A DNA stretch of 64,000 bases from Bursaphelenchus xylophilus (Eukaryota > Nematoda > Chromadorea > Rhabditida > Aphelenchoididae), in the NCBI GenBank assembly GCA_904066235.2, contig CAJFCV020000003.1:12462001-12526000 (forward strand), read 5' to 3'. Positions within the stretch are counted from its first letter, which is position 1. Each line of letters begins with the position of its first letter. A program made the position numbers and the translations under genes. The notes under the pieces were generated by a model that saw only the letters and a list, made by a program, of their open reading frames with translations, had not been told where the DNA came from and did not search any database. Positions 33,327 to 44,192 of the stretch are shown in pieces.

Positions 33327-35018
33327 TTAAACTTGCACTATTACTTTAATGTCTTCTTTTTTTGTTTCTACTTGTTTATCAGTAATTTTCTTTTGATGTT
33401 CGCTTCAATTTCCGGCGTGATTAAACTCGGTCACTGAAGGAAAATTGACTGGGCATGATTCATCGATGAGTTTTTGGTTTCATCGATGAAAACAATCGAC
33501 GAAAAAAAACGAAAAACTGTCATCTATTTCCAATTTTTAAATGTAAGAAATACGTTTTCTGTCCATAAAAATGGACGCATAATGTCAAAGGCTTTTTATC
33601 CATAATTTGAAAGTTTCTGAAAATGGCATAAAAACCTAAATTTTTAAAAAGTACTAAGCCTGACACTGACCTCCACCATTTTTTGTGATTTTTTATCGAT
33701 TATTGGCAGCCTGCCCGTTTTCCTTTACAACGAACGCGTTGAAAAGGTCAATCGAGCATCCATGAAGCAAAAAAATTGCAAACGCATTTACAAGGTCATT
33801 CTGGGTGGGGCAGCAATTGTAACAATTTTCGATACAAAATAAACAACCCGCACAGTGCGATGAAATAGAAAGCTGGGCTTTGCACTGTGCGACAGAGAAT
33901 TTTGAAGTTGTTTTTCACTGTGCAAGGAGAAAAAAGCATATAACATTGTATTCCCGACAATTTTTTCCTTGATTTTTGGCGTGCACAGCGATAAAAATTT
34001 TGCGTTGCATCGTGCAATGCACGATTTTTTCTTTTTGCACCTTGTAAGCAAAAAACTAATTTTTTGAGTGATTTCGTGCGAAAATTGAAAAAGGAGTCTG
34101 CTACGTATGCATATACTAGAGCATTTCAACTTCAATCCTAACGTAAATTTTACCTCCAACCTTGTAATGGCGTTTTTTCAAGTTTTCCAAATTTTGCATT
34201 GCGCGATCCAAAATTTAGGCTAAGAACTGCATTGTGCTGTGCAACAATTTTCTTTCTGCTTAGTAGCTCTAACTGTACCTATTCTAAACTACCGTAATCC
34301 AGCATTCTTATAATCCAATTTTCCTGACCTGATCAGCCCATTTTTTCGCCAATTTTTCATTGAAACAAAGGAATAATTTTTTATTTTCCGGTCATTTCAA
34401 CGATTCGTTCGCGTTGCATCATTCTTATCGATGTGGTGCGTCCCTCTCCTCGCTGACTTTTCATCATTTTGTGTTTTTCGCCTACAGCAATCCAACTACA
34501 CGCTCCAAACACAAACTAAAAAAATCAAAAACAAATTCTACAATTCTTAAACTCTTGTTTACCGTATTTTTGAAAATGATCATTGACTTCCAAATGGCGA
34601 CAATAATATGTTTTTGAGAGGTTTTTTTTGGGCGTTGTACTTGGCTGGGTACAACTTTGAAACTACCCGGGTAAACAAATCACGTTCAAAAATAAAACCT
34701 TCTTTTAGGTTAGAAGTAAAAATAGAGTTATAAAAGATCAATGCAACGACAAATAAACATGTTACGTCAGATGTTAAAAGGATTCTCAAAGGTGTTTGGT
34801 CGATGGAATAAGTAGAGGTGACTGTGTAAATATATACTTTGTCGTATTTCAGTATATCAGAGAGGTTTGTGCGCCGGCCATACGAGATAACACTGTCGAT
34901 ACTAAGCAGACAATTCGAGGCTTAAATTTCTAGCCAAAGTTATTTGGACCGAAAGTTTTATAGACGGCTAGCCAACTTCGGACTGGCAGGAAAACCATAA
35001 AAAGCATAGTTTATAAGG
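33327..35018. other. AT-rich, palindromes, no gene
   Basis: TGCAC-N-GTGCA words, several degraded, lie at 33850-34060 and 34200-34245. The 123-codon minus frame there is built from them. No splice-supported exon seen. Confidence 0.4.
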
Positions 35019-35024
35019 TTTATT
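35019..35024 (-). terminator. poly(A) signal of the 35.0 kb minus-strand gene
   Basis: AATAAA on the minus strand, about 20 bases past the stop codon at 35043-35045. Confidence 0.5.
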
Positions 35025-35042
35025 AAAAAACCAAAACAAAGC

Positions 35043-35350
35043 TCAGCGGTTTTGGCCGACCGGGGGGCCTTTGAGATGCTGTTCCAGCTGGTGGACCCAG
35101 TGTCGGAGCATGGACAACGCAAGGCAGCTCATTGAACCGTCTCCGGCTGGGACCAAGAAGCCTTCGCGAAAGCCCTGGTATTCCAGCTTGCTTGTGGAGC
35201 CGGAAAAACGATTAAAAGTTTTGATCCTGCTTTTGAGATGGGGTAACAGCGGTTCTCTGACGTCTTTCGTCCTCTCTCTTTACCTTGATTTCTCACAAAG
35301 TTTTTTCCTGGCGTCTTTTGGCTGCCGCTTGGACCTACGCTTTTTAGGCT
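35043..35350 (-). CDS. last two exons of an unknown gene
   Basis: Exons 35284-35350 and 35043-35226 join in phase across a 57-base intron of normal nematode size (AG|GTAAAG to AAAAGCAG). The first exon follows GCTGATTTTAG and is strongly basic (PKKRRSKRQPKDARKK). The second encodes 60 residues to the stop, including the segment KLEYQGFREGFLVPAGDG and a short helix-like SMLRHWVHQLEQHL. An AATAAA follows within 20 bases. Incoming phase is 1. The upstream exons are not identified; the frame at 36170-36361 on the same strand is a candidate. The basic stretch could be a nuclear signal or a processing region. I do not recognise the protein. Confidence 0.5.
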
Positions 35351-36169
35351 CTAAAATCAGCGACTTTGGCTGGATATTTTAGCTTCGTATTGTCTAAAAT
35401 ATATTTTACAAACGACCATTTCAAAATTTAAAGGCCCTTTTTTATGCCGTTTTTCATAACGATGCCAAATTTTCGTCAAAGCGGCCAAAAAACGAACCCA
35501 AAAATATGCTACGGCATTTCTCTGCTTCGTCGTATTTTACAACAAGCATAATGCATAAAAATGTTGCTTGGACAACGCATAAAAACTTTTGATTTTCAAA
35601 AAAATGGGCTACACGTATTTTAAAATTTCGTTTTCATTTTTGCGGACTCTGGAAATTACACCATTTTCGCGCAGTACATAAAAAATTTACACTATTTTTC
35701 AAATATTTTACCCGATTCTGTGACTTTTTCCACTATTAACTATAAATGGATCCGATTTTTTTATCATTGTCAATTATAATATATGGCGAGTTTATCATTT
35801 CCTTTTCGAAGGGATGAGAGACGCAAAACAAACGTCATTTTCCCTTCTCTCGTTATCGCTTGAGAAATTATAGATTCTCAGAAACGTCATCAATTTAAAA
35901 ATCGTGACGTGTATTATGAATTGCTTACAATTCGCTTCACTCTAACGCAGCTGAAGCTACTTCCTGATCGAGATTTTATCGATGAGGAATTTATCAAATT
36001 TGAATGACTTTTGTATTTATAAATATTATTAAATTTAACAAAAAAAATCACTGGTACAAAACAAACTAAAATTTAAAATGCCATTTTTCATAGATTTGCT
36101 TTTTTCTTCTCTCTAAAACCATATTTTTCCCTGCCGAAGTCCAATTTTATTCCCACAGTTCCACACAAA
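35351..36169. other. no exon recognised
   Basis: AT-rich. Several CGTATTTTAC words (35522, 35617, and a broken one at 35383). If the 35.0 kb gene continues upstream this is intron. Confidence 0.3.
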
Positions 36170-36361
36170 TTAATGAGTACAACTCAACCAACGGCTTTCA
36201 ACGTTATTTTCAGACGCCTTCGTCGAAACAATTGAACCATTGGTTTCAACGAAACTTCCCAGCTTGTTTGCTTCAAGCGGGGCTGATAAAAAGTCGACGC
36301 GAGGAATCAGCTCGCAGGAAGCGTGTATGATTCTAGGGAAAGAGATTTTAATGGAATCCAA
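36170..36361 (-). other. candidate exon, unassigned
   Basis: A frame of 63 codons. Inside it, CTCTTTCCCTAG is a good acceptor at about 36330, followed by about 50 codons with coding-like use (IIHASCELIPRVDF...). It could belong to the minus-strand gene at 35.0 kb. No homology recognised. Confidence 0.3.
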
Positions 36362-36584
36362 TTAAAATTGGATTCCAAAAATTTAAACAAACGACGGTTT
36401 TTCTTCATCGACCTTTGTATTTCGTTGTAAAATCCAATGTACAAAAACTTTAAACCTCAATTGTAGCTCGGTGTGACAAACAAGTTCAAAAATGTAACGT
36501 CTGTAAATGCTGTTTGGGAAAAATTTCGTCTTAAAGGAAGCAACCACCAAGGAACATTCAAATCTTTGTTCAAACCGAAACCAT

Positions 36585-37060
36585 ATCAGTCTGTCGGGAA
36601 AATAATGAGCACGAATTCGCTGTGCCAATCGCAAAGCTTGACTTTTTTGCGATACAATTTATTTTTGCGATTTTCGATACGACAGAATGCTCATTATTTT
36701 CCCGACAGACTGATAAGAGCCAGGACTGTCTGCCAGAGATTGTTACCATGCGACATGAACGAAAAAATTATACGGGCTAATTATTAGTCCGTCGGGAAAA
36801 TAATGAGGAGTCCGTGGCGTGAAGAATTGCATCGCCGCTGAGAAACTGAATTGTGTGGCGCGGCAAAATCAAATTGTTTTTCACTTCAGCGACGAAAGCA
36901 GCATTGTGCTTATTATCAATTTGTTGGGAAAATAATGTGTATTTGTCGCAAAAAAATTCTCGTTTTGTGGCAGTTTCGCACCAAATCTTCAAACGCAAGC
37001 GATGACTGGCGATTCCAAGACGCGACGGGTCCACATTATTTTCCCAACAGACATGGCTCG
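36585..37060. mobile_element. three family A MITE copies
   Basis: A full copy at 36585-36717 (TATCAGTCTGTCGGGAAAAT to ATTTTCCCGACAGACTGATA, deleted inside), a copy starting at 36783 that loses its right end, and an ATAATGTG-subfamily copy at about 36918-37056. The second and third seem fused near 36918, with the third inserted into the second's right end. Confidence 0.65.
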
Positions 37061-37670
37061 CCATGGTCACTGCTTAACAAAAAAAAATTTCCCAATGAAT
37101 GCAGGGCCAGTTCACTTGTGAAACGTTAACCCTGGAGACATAACTATAAACCCCTTGCTTTTCAAACTATATGTTATACATGATGATATATCATCTTAAA
37201 ATTGCATCAAATTTTCGTCATTCAACACACAATGCTTTCCAGTTCCGTTCGAAATATGACCGTTCTGCTTTGAATTTACCTGTTTCGCTTGTCGACTTTA
37301 ACTCACCGTCATGTCTTAGGCTAATTGCATCAGAACTTTGTCATCAAAAAATTTTCGGAATTTTCAAAGCTTGCGTTAAAATTCAAAAACGATCGTTTTC
37401 CACTTTTTCAGTATAAAGATCAATGTAATTAACAAAAATGGAAAGTTTCCCACTTGGAAAACAATTTTTGTTGTCGCGGAAAGGTCAGGTATTGATATAT
37501 CATCCCTTCAAGACGAGCCATTCAAATTGTTTGGCGATTTTTAAAGGTTTCGTTGCAAAACGAGAGGCGTTATGTGACCTTCGGTTGAAAAAAAAGTGTC
37601 AATGACAAGAAAAATTAAGATATTGCTGGTTGGATTTTTTGTGTTTTGGGGCTATGAAAAAAGTTCTGAT
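37061..37670. other. no gene recognised
   Basis: The 81-codon plus frame at 37171-37416 is AT-rich with no family resemblance. Nothing else is seen. Confidence 0.3.
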
Positions 37671-37674
37671 ATTG

Positions 37675-38220
37675 GCCGCACTGTGCTAAATGTTTTTTGT
37701 ATGCACCGTTTAATTTGCACACTGCAAAAAATGTGAAAGATTTTTCATGTGCAGTAAAAATTTTCACCGTTTGCATGGTGCAGGAGTAGCGACAAAAAAT
37801 TCTTTTTTGCACTGTGCGGAAGAAACGACAAAAAAATTCTGCACTGTGCAAACATAAGAATCAAGCTTAATTTTCGCTGAACTGTGCGAAAAAAATAAAA
37901 TCAAATTTGCGGTGCTCAAAATAAAGCGACAAATTTTTGCACTGCGAAATAAAAAACAGTCAACCCTTGCACAGTGCGAAAGCAGCGATAAAAATTTCAA
38001 TTCTGCACCGTGCAATCAAAAGATTGTTTTTTTTCTACTGCACTGTGCGGTATTTTTTGATTTAAAAATTCACAGTTACGCTGTGCATGTAAAACATATT
38101 TCTGTTGTATTCATGTCAGACAAGTCAACAACTGCCTATATTTACACATTTTTCCTATAAATAGCCTCCGGACATCCGCACCCACCCAATTCCCTTTACA
38201 GCGCACGGTGCGGTCGGGCT
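37675..38220. repeat. TGCAC-N-GTGCA palindrome array, partly decayed
   Basis: About a dozen full or one-mismatch copies in 540 bp, for example at 37679, 37809, 37842, 37970, 38005 and 38039, separated by AT-rich spacers. GCGACAAAAAA words recur next to them as in the 11.4 kb array. Confidence 0.6.
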
Positions 38221-39735
38221 TTTTTTGGTAACAAAATTTAAACTCGCTCACTTATCGCCATAACAAATGAGATATAAAAAGCTGTCTTCGAAATACTTAT
38301 AAATTACTACGGAATGATCGATTCGCGGTTAACAATTACAATTTATCAATCAACCGCCGATTCCTACAATTTATTGTGCAGAACGGGTGTAAATGTGACC
38401 CCGAATGACTTCCGCCTGTGAAGAAAAAAGTGAAAAATCAGCTGGAAGGTCAGGCGGTGGTCAATGGGCCATGTGTAACGTAGATTTGCAGAAACTTTTT
38501 AGTTTTTTTTGTGATCGAAAGGATCATTGAGCATATAAAAATTGATTGAAAAGGTTTTTTTAACTTTTTGTATGCTGCACTGTGCAAAAAGACAAAAAAA
38601 ATTTAGCACTGTGCGAATTTTTATTTTTTAGATTTTTGCACCGTGCAATGCAAATTTTAAGAAAAATAAAAATAGCATAGTAAATGATCTACAGTCAGAT
38701 ACGACAAGTCAAAAATTTCCCGAAAATTGGACCGCTGCGTTATAGAACAGGCCAAATTTTCCGACCGCACGGTGCAAATTATTTGTTTTCAATTATTGCA
38801 CAGTGCAAAAGTGAAATTGATCAAAATTTTTTTTTTCATAAAAATTGAGGTTACATACATTACTAATTTCACCTTTTCTTTCTTTACCTGAATATGTCAG
38901 CACTGTGCAAAAACAAAAAACTTTTTCACTGCACCGTGCAGTCTCGCCATTTTTTTATTTCTCCAAAAATCCCGAAACTTCCGGCATTTCTCGTCTATTC
39001 TTGACTACTTTTTCTCTAGCACAGCAACAAACAAACTATAACGTGACGCAACACCATTTATCGCATTTATTTGGACTATAAATCAAAGAAACGTCATGAT
39101 TTTCTGACTTCTCGGCCGAAATACGCCGAACAAATCATTGGTTTTAGTTGACTATCAATATTTCACGTCTAACGATTGCTCAACGTGACTCAACGTGGGT
39201 TTTTTCAGAACTTGGTTAGTCTGTTTTGTTACCGCAAATTGCAAAAAAGAGCTAATTTTAGGCCAAGAATCAGTTTTTCAATGATCGCTCGATTTTCGAG
39301 GTGAAACAAACATGTTTACTTCCTTCTAAATGACAGTAGAAGAGCCAGTCAATTGGGCAGTTTAATAATCAACGCATAAAATCGGAAGTACAGTAGCGGA
39401 AGATCAATTTTTATCGAAAAAATTGACCGCACTATGCCTGAAAAATAAAAATCTCAAAAACTCTTAAATCGCAATGTAAAAAACAGTCTGACCAACAACA
39501 GTAAGATAGAAAATCAATTATATTTTCTGTCTATAACAATTTGTAATTTATTTTTTTACATTAAAATGCTAATTTTTTTGATTTTTTAAGAACTGCACAG
39601 TGCAAAAAAACAAATTAAAAAAATTTCGCGTTATGCAGAAGAATCTCGAAAAATCTCAATTATAAAACACTCTATTTTCTCCATTTTTTATTTCTCTACG
39701 CACCTTCCACTTCCTAAACACTCTCTCTCCCCCCT
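38221..39735. other. no gene recognised, sparse palindromes
   Basis: TGCAC-N-GTGCA words at 38577, 38607, 38636, 38768, 38800, 38902, 38930 and 39595. No coding character until the acceptor at 39739. Confidence 0.4.
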
Positions 39736-39739
39736 CCAG

Positions 39740-39987
39740 AACCTTCTCCACGTCTCCGAACCCATCCAGCTCCCTTTGAAGAAGAAAAGGATCACCAAAC
39801 AGGGCGGCTGTCGCCGACAGACCCGCCACACACCGACGACGAAAGCAGGGTCGGGGCGCGATTGTCGACGAAACGCCGCCATCCGCAGCCCGTCAACGAA
39901 ACGCTCCAGAAACGGATGATCAACTCGACGGGGCTGGGAGGCTGGAAATGCGTTCAAGTCGAAGGGAAAATGCTGGAAAGTCGCTGA
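39740..39987 (+). CDS. probable terminal exon of an unknown gene
   Basis: A strong acceptor (CTCTCTCCCCCCTCCAG) is followed by an 81-residue frame with phase 1 entry, ending at the TGA 39985-39987. Codon use is GC-rich and even, unlike the flanks. The product is hydrophilic and Pro/Thr-rich at first (PSPRLRTHPAPFEEEKD), then basic, ending GLGGWKCVQVEGKMLESR. A minus-strand frame over the same DNA is longer but has runs of Arg and Trp and poorer composition. No upstream exon of matching phase was found; the 28582 donor leaves phase 2 and does not fit. Family unknown. Confidence 0.4.
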
Positions 39988-41127
39988 AAATTCGGAGAAA
40001 ATCTCAATGAGCTGATAAATAGGATGAAGCAGCATGTGTTTTGTGCAAGGAAGAGGATGAGAAAGCTTAAAATTTCACGTAAAATCTAAAAATCTCAAAA
40101 TAGCCTAAATTCTCTAAAAACCAACAAGTTTGACCTAAAATTTTTGCTTTAAAAATCCTGGCACGCGGCTGGTGCATCCTACAACCGTTCGTGCCAGAGC
40201 TGGCCAATGGCCAGAGATTTTTTTAACGAATTTGAAAAAAAGAGCGGCAAACTTGTTATGCCTTCAAAAAAGCCGTTTTTTTCTGAAATGCCTAGAAATC
40301 TTGTGTTTTAGCCAGCATTTTGAAGAGATATGTAAATATCTCTTCAAAAATAAGTTGTAAAATACGCTGTCGCTTTCTTCAGTACAAGTAAATTTTTGTG
40401 CTTCAAAGTCAAGTATTTTCGATACAACACATATCAATCTGTCGAGAAAATAACGAAGACATCGAAAAATCGGATCGCCGCCGAGAAAATTAACTGTGTT
40501 GCGGTAAAATTAGCAGCGGCATTGTGCTCATTATTTTCCCGACGGATGATATTACTATTTTCATGAAGTGCATACACATTTTTTCTCTTTCGCATATTGC
40601 ATTTTGGACTTTTCCCACGCCATGCGATCTTCGATGCGACAGAGTGCTCATTATTTTCCCGAAAGACTGAAATTAATAACTTTTCAAATTTCCACTTCAC
40701 TTTGAATTGATCTTTAGTCCAATTGACATGTGGTTGATAAGATCGATTATTGTTCCATAATTATTTATTTCCCCTTTTTTCATTGCATTGAAATCCATGC
40801 TATTATAAAAAAATAATTTATCAACCAGGAATTGATAAGAACCTCGTGGTTTACGACGAAATTCCAATGCCACGCGGTGTTTGAAGGAAGTGCGACGTCA
40901 TCGCCGGTCACGAGGTGTGATTCATCTCGACGACACGGGAAACCAGACGGTTTCAAAACAAGTCACAACACGCGATGTGCGGGAAAACAAGGTTAGGCAC
41001 GTAGAATTGCATAAACCATGTTAAGGCTGTTTATGAAATTGAAAATTATAGCAGCAGCTAAAGTTATCAAAAAAAAATTTTTGTCAAAGATTAGCATATT
41101 CGAATGGATTGAATTCAAGTTCGTATT
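39988..41127. other. gene-free, MITE fragments
   Basis: Family A pieces at about 40434-40555 (ATCAATCTGTCGAGAAAATA to TTATTTTCCCGACGGATGAT) and a right end at 40640-40675. A family C left end lies between them (TACTATTTTCATGAAGTGCA, 40553). No gene. Confidence 0.45.
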
Positions 41128-41467
41128 TTAATTTCCAATTCTTAAAAATAAATTTGACAAGTTTCTTACTGGATTTCCGATTTTTTCTCCTCGGAGAGCG
41201 GTCGGTTTTTCCTTCCACCCATGCCGTCGCGGGCGCAAAGGGCTTTGCCTGGGACAGTAGCTATTAAGAGTATTGGACTTCGAGTTGGTACAGTCGACAA
41301 AACGCTGGGAGAAGGAAACGGTGGAGCTAATCTCGGAATATGTACTGTTCAGTTCTGGTAGTGATGCTACTGGAATGGACACCTCCTACACACACCATCT
41401 CGGACGCCCGAAGACAAGAAGGACCAAAGCACTATGTATAGCCACCGATGGAAGGATGTTGCATTGA
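41128..41467. other. overlapping ORFs and a shared repeat segment
   Basis: An 84-codon minus frame and a 64-codon plus frame overlap. About 41180-41216 is, on the minus strand, nearly identical to bases 5-45 of this window (GGAAAAACCGACCGCTC...). It may be a dispersed repeat or a fragment of a repeated gene. Confidence 0.3.
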
Positions 41468-41594
41468 CTGATCAATAGAAACCATACTGATTCACTCCAT
41501 AATTTTGACGTGTGATGAGCTACTCCGTTCGCAATGTCATTGGAGTAACTTATGCAACATGTACTTCGAGAAAACAAGAGTTCACCTTGCACTG

Positions 41595-41697
41595 TGTGAA
41601 AACCAATTTGATTTTGCTGCCACATAATTCATTTTCTCTGGGCGATACGACTTTTGATGCGACAGAGTTGTCCTTATTTTCTTGACTGACTGATACA
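41595..41697. mobile_element. MITE family A, right half
   Basis: AAAACCAATTTGATTTTGCT, ATAATTCATTTTCTCTGGGC and a decayed right end TTATTTTCTTGACTGACTGA, without a left terminus. Confidence 0.5.
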
Positions 41698-41781
41698 GTG
41701 TACGTGGCAGAAGCGACTTCGTGAACGGAGTAGTACGCCCTTTTTTAAATTGCTTCTTTGCGGTTTTCAAATTTTCGCCAA

Positions 41782-42274
41782 TGTCGAAACGCCCGACAAC
41801 CCAGTAACGATACAAGACGAGAGCTCAAGAGTCAAGTGATTTATTCACTGGAAAGGAGGCCTTTTATAGGGACCTAGGAAAGTACAATCAAATTTGAATA
41901 AATGTAGATTGTTCTTCGTGGGAAAATCCTCGAAGCTCGGTTGTTCCGCCTCACAGCCAAATCAAATGAAAACTAAAAAATAAAATCGCCAAACAGATCC
42001 TTCCTCATTTAACATTCTTGCTGTGGGTACATAGCCAGAATTGCAATCCAATTAGGGAAAAGACGATTGCTAGACCTTGGCTAGACCTTGTTGTCTAGCC
42101 AAATCAATGGCTTTGTGACTCAGCTCTACACAACCTTGTCTCTTTCCACCATCGTACGTCAACCCAAAATTAAGAAAAAATGTCTCCAATCCGCTTTGGG
42201 GTTTCGTTCGAACGAAATGTCACAAGTCACACAAAATGGTTCCACCAGAAAAAACCCAAGAATTTTTTTGTGAC
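41782..42274 (-). mobile_element. probable solo LTR
   Basis: Read on the minus strand, this has a TATAAAAGG box (about 41860-41868), an AATAAA 20 bases on (41840-41845), then CTCTTGAGCTCTCGTCTTGT and an end at CGTTTCGACA (41782). That order (promoter, poly(A) signal, short U5, terminal ACA) is typical of a retrotransposon LTR. The upstream edge is uncertain: TGTCACAAAAAAATTC at 42274 gives a TG...CA pair, but no clear target duplication is seen. No gag or pol neighbours, hence solo. Confidence 0.4.
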
Positions 42275-44192
42275 ACTTCTTGTGTTTTCAAAAGATGAAA
42301 AGTACGGTCAAATCATCGAGTTGAACTAGGACATTATTTCAGTTGTCGTGCAACTACAACGGTACTCACATTTTTCTACAAGTCGAGCTATGCACTTAAG
42401 AAAATGATATATACTAATAATGTACTTCTTCTTTGATGTGATTTGCAAATAAATTTCCACTGTACAGCAAAGATTGGTCATAACATCTATTAGAGCAAAT
42501 CGTATTTTACAATCCTTTCTATTGCCTTTGAAGGGCAAAAATCAAAAGTAATTGTAAGTTTCTGGCGTTTCTCCTCAGCTCTAGCTCTTGAAGAGCCCAC
42601 ATATTCATTTATTGTGTCAAAAAGCACGTTGTAAATTTTTTTATCCAGTAAACATTACACTGAACCTGCTCACAATGCTCGCTTACACCTGCTTTAAAAC
42701 AAAATATTCTGGCGATTTCCGGAAGAGCTGCGGTGATTGTAAAGTTTGCGTGCTTTTTATAGATTGTGTTTTAGATCAGCGATCTATTTTTGGAAACGAT
42801 TCGTCATCGAAGGAGAAGGGAAAAGATTGGATGATCACTTCATCGCCGGTAATGGGGTCATGATTGATGGTCGGGGCTTGTTGATCGCCGTCTTTTCAAC
42901 GATAAAAGGAGTTGCGCATCGAAAGAGCAAAGACTGGTTTCGCGGTGTCGAGGCTGATATCATCAATATCCGATGGAGAATTTCATAATCGGAAATGGAA
43001 AAACAGTGATCAGCGAAGATCAAGGTTACATATTTATACGTATAGTTAGGGCAGATTGCGAAATCTGCTATGATATTAGTGCTACAGAGTTACAGCACAA
43101 GTTACGGTATAAACTGCAGGGTGTTTCATGAAGCCAGGTTTGAGAGTTTTTGAATGCAAAAACGTTCAAGAAAGACGTTCCAAAATTAATGATTTAGAAG
43201 TCGACGACGCATTTTCACTCATTCTCAACCGAGAAACTTGTGGACTTTTCACCACATATTTAAAATGCCAAACCCCCAAAATTCATTCAAACTTTCATTT
43301 ATTAAAAAAAAACAATCGCAAAAAAGAAATCTCCAATATTTTACACATATCACATCTATTCAATATCAATGAATCCTGTTGAAGAGACGACACTGTTAGG
43401 GTATCGTGGACCTGAGGGAAGTTGGCTGATCGAACGCAGCGATCATAACAATAAAATAGGAATTGCACTGTGCGGTTTTATGGGCTTGTTTACACATTAC
43501 TTGTTGGGTCAACGAAGGAGCTCAGAGTGGTCGTGGAGTTGAGCTGAAAATTTCATTTTTTAGAGGATTTTTTTTTATTTGTCGATTTTGTAGATTTTTT
43601 TGGTGTGTTTCGAGATTTGCACCGTACAATAGGCAGAAACATAACTTTTTTGAGCCTTGCATTGTGCAAAAAGAAAAATAGAAAAAATTAAGGTTTTGGA
43701 ATGTCCTAAAGGCGTATGTGGTCTGCCCAGTGCAAAATTTATTTGTATGGACCTAAGTTTACTATAAACGAATTTTTTTTATTTTTTCACTGTGCAAACG
43801 CCAAAAAAAACGATTTTTACGGTTTGCACAGTGCAAAGAAAAAAAGAAATAAAAAGTTTGGGGTTTCTGAGTGCCCTGAAGGCCTATGTGGTCTACGCAG
43901 TACAAAAGATTTTTTTCACGGACCGGTAGTTAACAGTTCCAGACAAGATTTGTGCTTTTGTACTTTTGCACTGTGCAAAATTTTTTTTGGAATTTTTACA
44001 CTGCAGAAAAAAAGAAAATAAGCGTAAAAATGAAAACTTTTTTGCACGGAAAATGCTAAATCTTGCACTACGCAAACTTTCAATTTGTTTTGCAACATAT
44101 AATTTATGAATTTTTGAGAATTTTTTATCGTCCACGACGCAAAATAAACGCCACATCTATTATAATTTGACGTATTTTAAAACTCCTATTAC
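42275..44192. other. hlb-1 3' side; candidate last exon and palindromes
   Basis: The hlb-1 exon ending at 44193 leaves phase 0, so a further exon should lie here. One phase-compatible candidate follows GATGATATCAG near 42953 and reads PRHRETSLCSFDAQLLLS... to a TGA near 42860. A second minus frame there (DDISLDTAKPVFALSMRN) has good codons but no acceptor. 43640-44070 carries TGCAC-N-GTGCA words and two tandem GTGGTCT-CAGT blocks (43720, 43888). Not resolved. Confidence 0.3.
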
